From NCBI RefSeq assembly GCF_009725235.1, contig NZ_WJFC01000021.1, forward strand, positions 37,889 through 101,888: a stretch of 64,000 nucleotides of DNA, read 5' to 3'. The DNA is from Scytonema sp. UIC 10036 (GTDB lineage: Bacteria; Cyanobacteriota; Cyanobacteriia; Cyanobacteriales; Nostocaceae). The notes under the pieces are model-generated. The model was not told where the DNA came from. It ran no database searches and saw only the letters and a program-made list of their open reading frames with translations. A program made the translations under genes and the position numbers. How positions within the stretch are numbered: position 1 is the stretch's first letter; every line of letters starts with the position of its first letter. Of the stretch, positions 25,979-36,670 are shown piece by piece.

Positions 25979-26941
25979 ATGCCTCTTTCCCTTCCCAACC
26001 TAGACGATCGCACTTATAACGATTTAGTTGCCGAAGCTTTAAATCTGATCCCCACTTATGCACCAGAATGGACAAACCATAATCCTGCCGATCCGGGGAT
26101 TACACTCATTGAAATGTTTGCCCACATCACAGAAATGTTGCTGTATCGGCAAAACCGAATTACACAACAAAATATACAGATGTTTTTGCGACTTCTGAAT
26201 GGTTCGGAGTGGCAACCAGGAACAGATTTGCAGGATGATATCCGTCAAAGTGTGTTGCAATTACGTCAGCATCAACGGGCTATTACCTGTGATGATTTTG
26301 AGGAACTAGCGCGTGCTGCCCATCCGGATGTCGCTCGTACACATTGTGTCCCCCGGCGGGACTTGACGCTGTTGGATTCCTCAGAACGCTATGCAGATAG
26401 ACCAGAGCATATCAGTATTGTTGTTGTCCCTAAAGCTGTTAACAATACGATTCCTCAGCCCGAACCTAGTTTACTGACAACTGTGAGCAATTATCTCGAA
26501 CCGCGACGACTCTTAACAACTCGCGTGCATATTGTTGCTCCTCGGTATCTTTCAATACGAGTTCGGCTGAGGTTACAGCTCAAGCGTGATGCCCAACCCT
26601 TACGAGTAGAAACACAGGTGATCGCAGCTTTACAACAATTCTTCCATCCACTCGAAGGAGGAGAGGAACGACAAGGTTGGAAATTTGGACGCAGTATTTA
26701 TGTTTCCGAAATTTATAGCTTGTTAGATCGCGTTCCTGGGGTGAATTACGTTGAAAAAATTGATAACCAAGATGAGATAGTTATAGATACTACTACAGAA
26801 CAACGAGCAGTCCGTAATTCTAGGGGGGAGTTAGTCGCGATCGCTCTCCAACCGGATGAATTAGTTGCTATCCAAGTCAATTCTGGCGATTTACAAATTT
26901 CGTCTCCCATTCAACCTTTCGAGCGAGTCACCCGTTCGTAA
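25979..26941 (+). CDS. Compact baseplate assembly protein (Afp12/Cis12-like)
   Basis: The 320-residue product starts with the typical LPNLDDRTYNDLVAEALNLI and DPGITLIEMFAHITEMLLYR. It then passes almost directly (after about residue 85) to the J-type C-terminal region, AITCDDFEELARAAHPDVAR and GWKFGRSIYVSEIYSLLD. Afp12-like proteins are usually much longer, so a central domain set appears to be missing. The fold ends look complete, suggesting a compact version rather than decay. Confidence 0.88.
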   Translation: MPLSLPNLDDRTYNDLVAEALNLIPTYAPEWTNHNPADPGITLIEMFAHITEMLLYRQNRITQQNIQMFLRLLNGSEWQPGTDLQDDIRQSVLQLRQHQRAITCDDFEELARAAHPDVARTHCVPRRDLTLLDSSERYADRPEHISIVVVPKAVNNTIPQPEPSLLTTVSNYLEPRRLLTTRVHIVAPRYLSIRVRLRLQLKRDAQPLRVETQVIAALQQFFHPLEGGEERQGWKFGRSIYVSEIYSLLDRVPGVNYVEKIDNQDEIVIDTTTEQRAVRNSRGELVAIALQPDELVAIQVNSGDLQISSPIQPFERVTRS

Positions 26942-26952
26942 ATTTATTCACT

Positions 26953-27612
26953 ATGGCTAACCGCTTATTAGATTATTTACCTGCAATTTATCAAGCCGAT
27001 TCCGATATCGATTTATACCTTAGAGCCTTTGAAAAAGTTCTATTAGGGCGACCAGATGATGTTGGTTTTGAAGTTCAAGGGTTAGAAGAAGAAATTGCTG
27101 CTATTCCCCGCTATTTGAATTCGATTGACCTCAATCCCATTGATTCTCGCAAACCTCAAGAAACTCCTCAAGAATTTCTCGCCTGGTTAGCAAGTTGGGT
27201 AGCTTTAAGCTTACGAGCCGATTTAGATGAACGCAGTCAGCGTAGATTTATTGCTCGCAGCGTGGAACGTTACCAATTTCGCGGTACTAAAGCCAACCTG
27301 CAACAACTCTTAGAACTGTTTCTATCTGCCACACCTAGTGTGAATGAAGAAACCGGGCGAGTTCACCATTTTCAAGTCATTATCAGCTTTCCGGCTATTA
27401 ACAACCCAGAAATACTTGGACGACAGCTTGATATTGCGAGCAATGTTATCGAATTGGAAAAACCTGCTCATACAAGTTATGACCTTGATGTTCGCTTCCC
27501 CACTATGCGAATTGGCGATCCCGCCCATCCCAATCGCCGTAACTCCAAACTAGGTATTGGTACAGTACTTGGAACTATTCCCTCGGAAGAACCCCCGGAA
27601 AAAGAACAGTGA
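26953..27612 (+). CDS. gpI-like tail protein of the baseplate
   Basis: The 219-residue product begins NRLLDYLPAIYQADSDIDLY, typical of phage tail protein I family members in eCIS loci. It continues with FLAWLASWVALSLRADLDER and RRFIARSVERYQFRGTKANL. The C-terminal part carries a beta-strand-rich region ending in PAHPNRRNSKLGIGTVLG. It probably helps attach the fibre-like protein that follows. A 12-base gap separates it from the preceding gene. Confidence 0.88.
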   Translation: MANRLLDYLPAIYQADSDIDLYLRAFEKVLLGRPDDVGFEVQGLEEEIAAIPRYLNSIDLNPIDSRKPQETPQEFLAWLASWVALSLRADLDERSQRRFIARSVERYQFRGTKANLQQLLELFLSATPSVNEETGRVHHFQVIISFPAINNPEILGRQLDIASNVIELEKPAHTSYDLDVRFPTMRIGDPAHPNRRNSKLGIGTVLGTIPSEEPPEKEQ

Positions 27613-27669
27613 TATCAATTTTGGATTTTGGATTTTGGATTTACCAATGAATAATAGGAGTTCCTTACT

Positions 27670-29412
27670 ATGGATAATGAAATTAAACGCCCCAACTACT
27701 TTCGCGCTCAATTCCTAGTCGAAAAAGATTTTCAAGACGAACAAGCTTATCATAGCACTTTGCGACAGCAACATCTGCTCGCTTTACACGGATCGGGCGT
27801 CGTTGGTGATGGATTGCGTATCACTAGAACCACAGGAAGCGATCGCAGTCTTACTATAGATCCTGGTGTTGCTGTTGACAACAAAGGACGAGAAATTATA
27901 CTGACTACCGCACGGACAGTTCAACTCCCTGAGGGTGATGGTCCCTTTATTGTGTCAATTCGTTATGATGAATTTCGAGCAGATAGCGATCGCTACCAAG
28001 GTCCTGGTGCTGATGCCCTCAATACCCACACTCGCATTACCGAAACACCATCTTTCGTTTTTGGTACGCCTGGAGAAGATGATGTGCCTTTGGCGCGAAT
28101 TAGTCTGAACCAAAATCCACCAATCGATGATTCGGTTCGACGTTACGTCAGTTCTTGGATCGCTCCTGGTGCTAATTTGCCAGAAGTGACAATTAATAAT
28201 ATCCTGACTGTCGCTGGTGGTGCTAATGTTAGTGAAAATCTCTCAGTCTCCGGAAATTTAGAGGTACACGGTAACTCAACGCTTGGCAATGCAGATAGCG
28301 CTCGCATTACAATACATGGAATACTCCGCTCGGATCATGCTTCTGGTGCGTTGGAAGTTGATGATGCCGTTCACACTACAGGATCGTTAACCGTTGATAG
28401 CAATGTTGGGATAGGAACAACCCAACCCCTTCAAACCTTGGATATTAACGGGCGGATTCATGTTGGCGATGGTGTCATTCAGCAAGGTGGTGCAGCGATT
28501 ACCAGTACACGCGATCTTGGATTGTATTCTCAAATACCATCGACTTGGATGCGCTTTGTCACCACCAATGCTCCGATCCGCTTCTACACAGATGGTAATA
28601 TAGGTACTACACCTCGTTGCACTATTGAGCCGAATGGTAATGTGGGGATTGGTACAACAACGCCGAGCAATCCCTTGCATGTTCAAGGTAATGAATCTGG
28701 TGGAGCATCTGAGAATGCAACTGTTCTATTTGAAAATACTATATCGAACTCAAACGCATCTACAACTGTTTTGGCTTTGAAAGCATCAGGCACTAATCTT
28801 AATCTTAATCACGCTTTCATAAGGTTTTTTGACTCCTTGCGTCAAATTGGTGGAATTCATGGCAATGGGAATAACATTCAATTCTCAGGAAATAGTGCTG
28901 ATTATGCTGAGTGCTTACCTCGTTTCCGAGCAGATGAAGCGATTGAGCCTGGTGATATTGTAGGTGTGTTTGGTGGCAAAATCACCAAAACGGTTACAGG
29001 TGCTCATCACGTCATGGCAATTACTGATAAACCAATTGTCTTAGGTAATATGCCAGAGCATCAAGATCGGCATTTATATGAACCAGTCTCATTTCTAGGT
29101 CAAGTGTCGGTTAAGGTTTGTGGTGCGGTTCAATTGGGAGATTTTATTATTCCATCTGGTTTGAATGATGGTACAGGAATTGCTGTCTCACCTGAGAAAA
29201 TTACATCTGCTGAATATGGACTGGTTGTGGGTCGAGCTTGGGAAGCTTCTGATGAACAGGGAGTGAAGCGAATCAATACAGTTGTGGGTTTACCATCTAG
29301 TTATCCACAATTATCAGAATTGCTTGCCATCATGCAGGCGCAACAAGCCGAAATTGCCACTCTCAAAGCCGAGTTGAGCAGTATAAAGATGCTTTTAGCC
29401 CAATCTGTTTGA
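27670..29412 (+). CDS. Tail-fibre-like protein with repeats and G2-peptidase-like end
   Basis: The 580-residue product starts with IKRPNYFRAQFLVEKDFQDE and a compact N-terminal domain (about residues 1-165). Beta-helix-like repeats follow (NVGIGTTQPLQTLDINGRI and NVGIGTTTPSNPLHVQGN). From about residue 410 the sequence ADYAECLPRFRADEAIEPGD and LGNMPEHQDRHLYEPVSFLG resembles the self-processing G2 peptidase domains of phage tail proteins. The last 35 residues are a coiled coil (LLAIMQAQQAEIATLKAEL). It likely trimerises as a fibre on the baseplate. Confidence 0.8.
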   Translation: MDNEIKRPNYFRAQFLVEKDFQDEQAYHSTLRQQHLLALHGSGVVGDGLRITRTTGSDRSLTIDPGVAVDNKGREIILTTARTVQLPEGDGPFIVSIRYDEFRADSDRYQGPGADALNTHTRITETPSFVFGTPGEDDVPLARISLNQNPPIDDSVRRYVSSWIAPGANLPEVTINNILTVAGGANVSENLSVSGNLEVHGNSTLGNADSARITIHGILRSDHASGALEVDDAVHTTGSLTVDSNVGIGTTQPLQTLDINGRIHVGDGVIQQGGAAITSTRDLGLYSQIPSTWMRFVTTNAPIRFYTDGNIGTTPRCTIEPNGNVGIGTTTPSNPLHVQGNESGGASENATVLFENTISNSNASTTVLALKASGTNLNLNHAFIRFFDSLRQIGGIHGNGNNIQFSGNSADYAECLPRFRADEAIEPGDIVGVFGGKITKTVTGAHHVMAITDKPIVLGNMPEHQDRHLYEPVSFLGQVSVKVCGAVQLGDFIIPSGLNDGTGIAVSPEKITSAEYGLVVGRAWEASDEQGVKRINTVVGLPSSYPQLSELLAIMQAQQAEIATLKAELSSIKMLLAQSV

Positions 29413-29686
29413 ATGCGATAAGCCGGGTACGGCTTGCGTCAAGGGCGATCGCTGAGTCTTTATATAGAAAATCAAGGTATTTTTCGCAACTCAGGGTAAT
29501 AGAGGACAAGAGCGAAGTATGATGCTTAATAAAAAATAGTAAGCTATCTTTTAATAAGAGCGATCGCTAATAAAGGTTCTTTTACTTTTGGAAAAAAATA
29601 TGGAACGTGGTCTTCAGGGAGATTATATACCTAACACGACCTCGCGTGCTGCTTGAGTGGGTAAATAATTTGTAGTTTATAAAATA
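29413..29686. other. Spacer after the injection-system cluster
   Basis: No gene was seen in this stretch after the end of the cluster. It contains two HIP1-like GCGATCGC sites (about 29447 and 29559) and no long repeat. No strong intrinsic terminator follows the fibre-like gene. The hairpin at 29687 lies on the far side and serves the opposite strand better. Confidence 0.4.
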
Positions 29687-29723
29687 AAAGAACTTACACC
29701 TTTATATTTTGTGTAAGTTCTTT
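29687..29723 (-). terminator. Intrinsic terminator of the small minus-strand gene
   Basis: AAAGAACTTACAC (29687-29699) and GTGTAAGTTCTTT (29711-29723) form a perfect 13-bp stem with an 11-base loop. On the minus strand it is followed by TTATTTTAT and starts 32 bases after the stop of the gene at 29756. It may work weakly in the other direction too. Confidence 0.7.
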
Positions 29724-29755
29724 GACTTTAGAAAAAGTATATTGGAAGAATAAAT

Positions 29756-29929
29756 TTAATTACCACCACGATTGAGCGAATAATTAACAGGATTTTCTAC
29801 AGTAGATTGGTTGGATATTAATCTACGAGGAGCACAAGCCTGTGTAAATAACAAAATGCCAATTGGTAAAGCAATTGTCAATATTCTATTCCAGTGCATC
29901 TTGCTCATAGAATTTATTAAACTCTTCAT
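29756..29929 (-). CDS. Small membrane or lipoprotein of 57 aa
   Basis: The product MKSLINSMSKMHWNRILTIA is followed by a hydrophobic stretch ending in LLFTQACAPRR. The Cys suggests a lipoprotein signal, but the residues before it (TQA) fit the lipobox only partly. The gene has its own terminator, which supports its being real. It is convergent with the injection-system cluster, and a role near it is only a guess. No family was recognised. Confidence 0.55.
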   Translation of the reverse strand: MKSLINSMSKMHWNRILTIALPIGILLFTQACAPRRLISNQSTVENPVNYSLNRGGN

Positions 29930-29988
29930 CAGTTCAACTCCTTGACTACAGGTGTTCTGTTATCTTTATAGAATTTGCTAATAAAAAA

Positions 29989-31528
29989 GTCGATACAGAA
30001 AAGTTAAGGATTTCAAAACAGAAGTCAACTTAACTTCTTCTGGAGCGTTCTTAACTAGAGTGACACATTCAATTCTTGGCACGATAATAATTTTCTCTCC
30101 AGCAATTGAAAGGAAATTCGTTTACCCGTACACCAGCCGTAATATCCATAAGTTTCAGAGCCACCAATAATTTTTTCAAAGCCTACAAAATATAGCGTTG
30201 GCTCAACAATAGATTGACACTTACCATCTGTTTTTGGTAGTAATCTATCGTTTACATTAAGATACAATTCAGGTTGTTTCAAAATTTTATTGATGCCGGG
30301 ACGAAAGCCAGTCCCTAAAATAATTGCATCATAATCTTGTGATACACCGTTAGCAAAAGTTACACTTGTTTTTGAGAGTTGCTGAATACTACTAGAGATG
30401 ACTTGAATATTTCCTTTTTTAATTTGGTTGACAGTACCTCTATCTACCCAAGCTACACGACCTTGATTAACTTCTACATCCATTGGTCCTTTATCTTCTG
30501 GATAAATAGAGTACGCACTCAAATCTAAAGCAAAACGCTGAATAAATTGATCGGTCTCTTTGATTTCTGCTTGCAATTCTTCTGGAGAGAAATTTATCGC
30601 TCTCTCCATAGCTTCTATTCTAGTAGAGATTGTATTTTGATGAAACAACCTTTTAAGGTATGACTTACTTCGCCATAACCAATATTGTAGCGATCGCAAT
30701 CTTGGATAAAGAGGAAATACCCAACGTTTACCGCGAATTAATATATGTACATCAGCAGCACCATGCTCATATAAATCTAATGCTATTTCTGCTGCTGAAT
30801 TTCCCGAACCAACGACTAAAACTTTCTGATTTTGATAAGGAATGCCATTTTTATAAGCACTACTATGAAGAATCTGACCTGAAAAATCTTCTTGTCCCAG
30901 AAAATTTGGAATTATAGGTTCATGAGTTAGCCCGGTGCAGATAACAAGAACCTTGCATTGTAAAATATCTTTACTTGTTTGTATTTGCCAGTTATAATCT
31001 GTTTGATTCTGATTATAAATCTTGGTAACGCTTTGTACCTCCTCAGCAAAACGAATATGTGGATTCACTTGAAAATGATGTGCATATTCTGTTAAATACT
31101 GCACCATCTCATCTTTGGTCTTAAAAGTGGAATATTTTTCCTTTCCCTCAAAAAAAGGTAGAGAAAAGTAAGGATTTTGGCTCACTAGTCGCTCGTAGGC
31201 ATTTTTCCAGATAGTTGCTACAGTGTCGCCTTTCTCTATGACGACAAAATTATCAATCCCAAATGTCTTTAAACTAGCAGCTACAGTGATACCGCAAAAA
31301 CCAGCCCCAATAATGATAACGTCTAGTTTAGTATTCATATGAACTTTGCTTGCAAACTTAACTGTTACTTTTATAAACTTGTTCGGTTTCAATAGTCGAT
31401 ATAGATTAGTTAGGGAATTTGAGCTATTGCCAATCCACAGAAATCCCGTTGCTACCTCATAATTTTATGAGTTAAGTTTGTAAGTTAAGCCACTCTAATA
31501 GCCGATTACTTAACTTTTCTGTATGGAC
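29989..31528. mobile_element. 1.54-kb unit bounded by 20-bp inverted repeats, carrying a monooxygenase gene
   Basis: The left end GTCGATACAGAAAAGTTAAG (29989-30008) and the right end CTTAACTTTTCTGTATGGAC (31509-31528) are inverted copies with one mismatch. The unit contains only the monooxygenase gene and no transposase. A 468-bp colinear copy of its left part is at 41271-41738. No clear target-site duplication is visible. It may be a non-autonomous element, or two chance copies of a dispersed repeat. Confidence 0.45.
30055..31338 (-). CDS. Flavin-containing monooxygenase-like NAD(P)/FAD oxidoreductase
   Basis: The 427-residue product is read from the ATG of MNTKLDVIIIGAGFCG; an 18-codon extension upstream lacks family sequence. 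The FAD-binding GAGFCG (residues 11-16), the NADPH-binding VVGSGNSAAEIA and ILGTGFRPG match class B flavin monooxygenases. Such enzymes hydroxylate or oxidise N, S or C atoms of small molecules. It is divergent from a cyclic-peptide-type ABC exporter, so it could tailor a secreted metabolite. A partial copy lies at 41337-41738. Confidence 0.85.
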   Translation of the reverse strand: MNTKLDVIIIGAGFCGITVAASLKTFGIDNFVVIEKGDTVATIWKNAYERLVSQNPYFSLPFFEGKEKYSTFKTKDEMVQYLTEYAHHFQVNPHIRFAEEVQSVTKIYNQNQTDYNWQIQTSKDILQCKVLVICTGLTHEPIIPNFLGQEDFSGQILHSSAYKNGIPYQNQKVLVVGSGNSAAEIALDLYEHGAADVHILIRGKRWVFPLYPRLRSLQYWLWRSKSYLKRLFHQNTISTRIEAMERAINFSPEELQAEIKETDQFIQRFALDLSAYSIYPEDKGPMDVEVNQGRVAWVDRGTVNQIKKGNIQVISSSIQQLSKTSVTFANGVSQDYDAIILGTGFRPGINKILKQPELYLNVNDRLLPKTDGKCQSIVEPTLYFVGFEKIIGGSETYGYYGWCTGKRISFQLLERKLLSCQELNVSL

Positions 31529-31587
31529 AAGGAAATTGTTAGCCTCTATATATAAACAGCAAGTCTATCTATAGCGAAAGAGTTGAC

Positions 31588-33210
31588 ATGAACTTAATAA
31601 CTTTGCTGTTACGCTCTTCTTGGAAAATTCTGGCTCTTGCTGCTTTCGTTGGGTTATTAAGTGGGGTTAACACAACAGGATTGCTTGTAATAATTAATAC
31701 TCGATTAAATCAATTATCACTGACAACAACATTAATTTGGAGTTTTGTTGGTCTTTGTTTTCTAAAATTTCTGACTAATATTATTTCTAAATATTTGTTA
31801 ATAAATTTAGCAGAAAAAGCCATTATGAGCTTACGCCTTACATTGAGCGAAAGAATTTTAGCTGCTCCACTATATCATCTAGAAGTTTTAGGAAAACATC
31901 GTATCTTAGCTACATTAACAGATGATGTTTTAGCAATTTCTAACACAGTTTACATTATTCCTACGTTGTGTATCGATCTAACTATTGTAGTTAGTTGTCT
32001 TTTTTATTTATTGTGGTTGTCACCAATCATATTTTTTTTGGTAGTCATATCTTTATTATTAGGAATATTTAGCTATCAACAGATAGCAAACAAAGCAACA
32101 TCATTTTTTCTCTTAGCTCGCCAGCAAGAAGATAAATTGTTTAACCATTTTCAGAGTATTACTGAAGGAACAAAAGAACTTAAGCTTCACTATCAGCGAA
32201 GACAAACTTTTTTGAAGAAAGAACTTCAAGAAACTGTACAAGTTTATCGGCGTAAAAATGTAGTTGGGATGACTATATTTGCAACTGCTGCTAGTTGGGG
32301 CAATAGTTTATTCTTTGTAGTTGTTGGACTAGTAATTTTTGCTCTGCCTACTCTCCAAATTATCCCCACTCATATTTTATCTGGATATGCACTGACTATT
32401 CTCTACTTGCTTTCACCTTTAGATTACATTATGAGTGCTATTCCTACTTTCAGCAAGGCAACAGTTGCTTTAAAGAAGGTTGATTCTCTAAAACTATCAT
32501 TGTCCGAGCGCTGTGATAGTAGTTATTTTATGGCTTGGGATAAAGCTGATAATTTTTGTGACCGTCTAGAGTTTGTGGGGATCGCTCATACTTATCATCA
32601 AGATTCAGAAGATACAGCTTTTACTCTTGGTCCAATCGATTTAACTGTTTTAGGTGGTGAAATTGTTTTTATAATTGGTGGTAATGGTAGTGGGAAGTCT
32701 ACTCTTATTAAACTAATTACTGGTTTATATATTCCTGAAAGTGGAAAAATTTATCTCAATAACAAACTAGTTACAACAGAAAATCAAGAGTGGTTTCGCC
32801 AACATTTTTCAGTTGTATTTTCTGATTTTTATCTGTTCGATAATTTTTTATATTTGGATAAAACTATTGCTGACAATCAAATTCATGACTATTTAGTTAA
32901 ATTACAACTAGATAAAAAAGTGAAAATCAAAGATGGCGTACTTTCTACTACCTCATTGTCTCAAGGACAACGAAAACGTTTAGCCTTGTTGACAGCTTAT
33001 TTAGAAGACCGTCCTATATATGTATTTGATGAATGGGCATCCGATCAAGATCCCGTGTTTAAAAAGATTTTTTATACGCAGATACTGCGTGAATTGAAAA
33101 ATAAAGGCAAAACTATAATAGTCGTTACTCATGATGACCAATATTTCTATTTATCAGACCGCTTAGTTAAGTTAGATTATGGTAAGGAAAAATGCAAGAT
33201 AATTCATTAA
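31588..33210 (+). CDS. Cyclic-peptide-type ABC exporter (SyrD/PvdE-like)
   Basis: The 540-residue single-chain half-transporter has an N-terminal membrane domain with about six hydrophobic segments (residues 10-290). A nucleotide-binding domain follows, with Walker A GGNGSGKST (about 365-373), signature LSQGQRKR (about 456) and Walker B YVFDEWASD. The truncated signature LSQGQ and the DEWASDQDP end are typical of the SyrD/PvdE family, which moves siderophores and cyclic peptides. It dimerises in the inner membrane. The substrate is unknown. Repeat copy 31509-31528 lies in its leader. Confidence 0.88.
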   Translation: MNLITLLLRSSWKILALAAFVGLLSGVNTTGLLVIINTRLNQLSLTTTLIWSFVGLCFLKFLTNIISKYLLINLAEKAIMSLRLTLSERILAAPLYHLEVLGKHRILATLTDDVLAISNTVYIIPTLCIDLTIVVSCLFYLLWLSPIIFFLVVISLLLGIFSYQQIANKATSFFLLARQQEDKLFNHFQSITEGTKELKLHYQRRQTFLKKELQETVQVYRRKNVVGMTIFATAASWGNSLFFVVVGLVIFALPTLQIIPTHILSGYALTILYLLSPLDYIMSAIPTFSKATVALKKVDSLKLSLSERCDSSYFMAWDKADNFCDRLEFVGIAHTYHQDSEDTAFTLGPIDLTVLGGEIVFIIGGNGSGKSTLIKLITGLYIPESGKIYLNNKLVTTENQEWFRQHFSVVFSDFYLFDNFLYLDKTIADNQIHDYLVKLQLDKKVKIKDGVLSTTSLSQGQRKRLALLTAYLEDRPIYVFDEWASDQDPVFKKIFYTQILRELKNKGKTIIVVTHDDQYFYLSDRLVKLDYGKEKCKIIH

Positions 33211-33311
33211 ACAACGGAGTTGAGCAAATATTACAGCCCTCGCAAACGAAGAATAATACGTCAATTCATTCTAGCGATCGCATTGACTGAGCTATAAGTA
33301 GAAGGTAATGG

Positions 33312-34115
33312 CTAAATCTGTGAACTCCGCATAACCACAGTTCCGGTGGGACGAGAGACATTCTTATCTGTCTCCAAGGTCACAATTAACCCAGAAAATT
33401 GTGGGTGATAAAATTCTCTGTACATTTGAGGAGTAAATGGTAGCTCATAGGAAGTGTTTCCCCAAGAACGGGTCTTAACTTCACCACAGGGTAACTTTTC
33501 GTTGGCAACAACTGTCCACAGTAGATAGACATATCCAGAAGGTGGGGCGGGAAGATTCTGGAAAACCATGACTGCTTTTTGTTGTTCGGGATTTATAATC
33601 ATACTACCTGAAGCAGCATCTGCTGAGTTGACGCCTTTTAGAGTAAACAGTCGCGTTTCATAATTTTGGAGCATGGTCTTCACGACTTGAGCTTGGGCAA
33701 AATCCTGGCGCAAACGCTTGTTGTCTGCTGTGACAAAACTCAGAGTTTGACGTAACCGATAATTATCAATCCCCAAAATGACAACAAATAGTGCAGCAAT
33801 GCTAAGTGTAATTTTCCTCCATGGGCGTGGTGTTCGCGTCGCAACTCTTGAGGAGTTTTGAGCCGCAGTAGCTTGCGCGGTCGAACTTTCAACTTGTGCA
33901 AGAATTTTTGGCAGTAAATGCGTTGGAGCTTCTACCTCGGTAAAACCATCTAGTACTTGTCGCAGAACTTCCTGCAAATCTTCAACTTCAGCAATTAGTT
34001 CTGGATGTTGAGCGAGTAACAGCCGAAACTCTTCAGCTTCTTCAGGGGTAAGATCGTCAACGACAAACCCTGCTGCAAGGTTTTTGATATGTTCGGGATC
34101 GAAAGATTTATTCAT
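33312..34115 (-). CDS. Anti-sigma factor with RskA-like C-terminal domain
   Basis: The 267-residue product has a cytoplasmic anti-sigma-like helix bundle (residues 5-85), without the usual HxxxCxxC zinc site. One membrane segment is WRKITLSIAALFVVILG (about 100-116). An extracytoplasmic RskA-type domain follows (about 165-267), with VMVFQNLPAPPSGYVYLLW. The sigma gene ends 8 bases inside its start, so the two are translationally coupled. It should hold the sigma factor at the membrane until an envelope signal releases it. Confidence 0.88.
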   Translation of the reverse strand: MNKSFDPEHIKNLAAGFVVDDLTPEEAEEFRLLLAQHPELIAEVEDLQEVLRQVLDGFTEVEAPTHLLPKILAQVESSTAQATAAQNSSRVATRTPRPWRKITLSIAALFVVILGIDNYRLRQTLSFVTADNKRLRQDFAQAQVVKTMLQNYETRLFTLKGVNSADAASGSMIINPEQQKAVMVFQNLPAPPSGYVYLLWTVVANEKLPCGEVKTRSWGNTSYELPFTPQMYREFYHPQFSGLIVTLETDKNVSRPTGTVVMRSSQI

Positions 34116-34713
34116 ACGCTAATAAATCAGAATCTAGTAAGATGCGTTTTAGTTTTAGTAATCCTTGGCGGGTGCAGGTTTTGACTGTGCCTAGAGGAAT
34201 CTCAAGTTGTTTGGCAATTTCTGACTGACTTAATCCTTGGTTATAAGCGAGTTCAATCACCTGGCGCTGTTTTTCTGGGAGTTGTAAAAGAGCATTGTGA
34301 ATTCGTTGAGATCGTTCTGCAAAGGTTGCCTGCTCAACAGGCGTTGGAGAAGATGCTGCTTCGCTTGTCATGGTTTTTTCCCATTGTTCAACAAGTTTAA
34401 GTTGTCTGCTACGAGCGCGGAGTTTATCAATTGCTCGCGAGCGTGCGATAGTCACAAGATAGCGAACGAAAAACCGACAATCTGGGTTGCTAGATGCTTT
34501 TCTCCACAGTGTGAGAAAAACTTCTTGCGTCAAGTCTTCTGCTTCTTGCGAGTCAGCCAAAATCTTGAGTGCTAATCCATACACTAAAAGGCTATGACGA
34601 TTGAACAAAACGCTTAATGCAGAAGAATCGCCATTTTTAAGCGCCACAAACAAAGCTTCATCTGTCTCCTCTTGAAGCTCTCTCGAATTTGACTGGGGAA
34701 GTTTAGGTTCCAT
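34108..34713 (-). CDS. ECF-type RNA polymerase sigma factor
   Basis: The 201-residue product has region 2 (LFNRHSLLVYGLALKIL, then DLTQEVFLTLWRKASS) and region 4 (LPEKQRQVIELAYNQG, with the helix-turn-helix LSQSEIAKQLEIPLGTVK). No extra domains are present. It is the first gene of the sigma/anti-sigma pair and resembles SigK-type members partnered with RskA anti-sigma factors. The targets are not visible. Confidence 0.92.
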   Translation of the reverse strand: MEPKLPQSNSRELQEETDEALFVALKNGDSSALSVLFNRHSLLVYGLALKILADSQEAEDLTQEVFLTLWRKASSNPDCRFFVRYLVTIARSRAIDKLRARSRQLKLVEQWEKTMTSEAASSPTPVEQATFAERSQRIHNALLQLPEKQRQVIELAYNQGLSQSEIAKQLEIPLGTVKTCTRQGLLKLKRILLDSDLLAYE

Positions 34714-35045
34714 GCTATGTCAAAAACATATCTAAGTAGATATTGAAGCAAATTAATGATACGTTTTGTTCTATCACCTCTCTCCAAAACTAAAACAAGC
34801 AACTCTGCTTAAGCTATCTATTTTATGACGACTGGTGTCGTGCGATCGGATTGGATACTCTCACAAAATAATTTACCAACAAGTCGGATTTCATTAAATC
34901 CAATTTCAAAATTCAGTCGTCTTATAAGCAGATGCCCACAAAATCACAATTTAATTTCCCAATTTTGGGGAAACCACCGCACAATATTGTATGTATTGTG
35001 GCAGCATCCATCCTGCAATTGAAACTCTAGAACAGGAAAAATTGT
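34714..35045. other. Spacer upstream of the sigma gene
   Basis: No intact gene was found. On the plus strand a short frame (34991-35089) encodes MYCGSIHPAIETLEQ and looks like a scrap of coding DNA of unknown origin. The region should hold the promoter of the sigma gene, but no convincing motif stands out. Confidence 0.35.
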
Positions 35046-35098
35046 ATGCACAAACACATGAATTTCTTGCTCAAAATTTGTTTGAGTAGCCTTGTCTT

Positions 35099-36650
<1,552 letters not shown>

Positions 36651-36670
36651 ACAGTTTTTTCGTCACAATA

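Noticed and set aside
13861..29412. Prophage or tailocin instead of a CIS
   Set aside because: No capsid, portal, terminase, integrase or lysis genes are present, whereas ATPase, DUF4255 and DUF4157 genes typical of eCIS are.
29989..31528. Reading the monooxygenase unit as an insertion sequence
   Set aside because: There is no transposase, and target duplications are not evident. It is kept only as a candidate non-autonomous unit.
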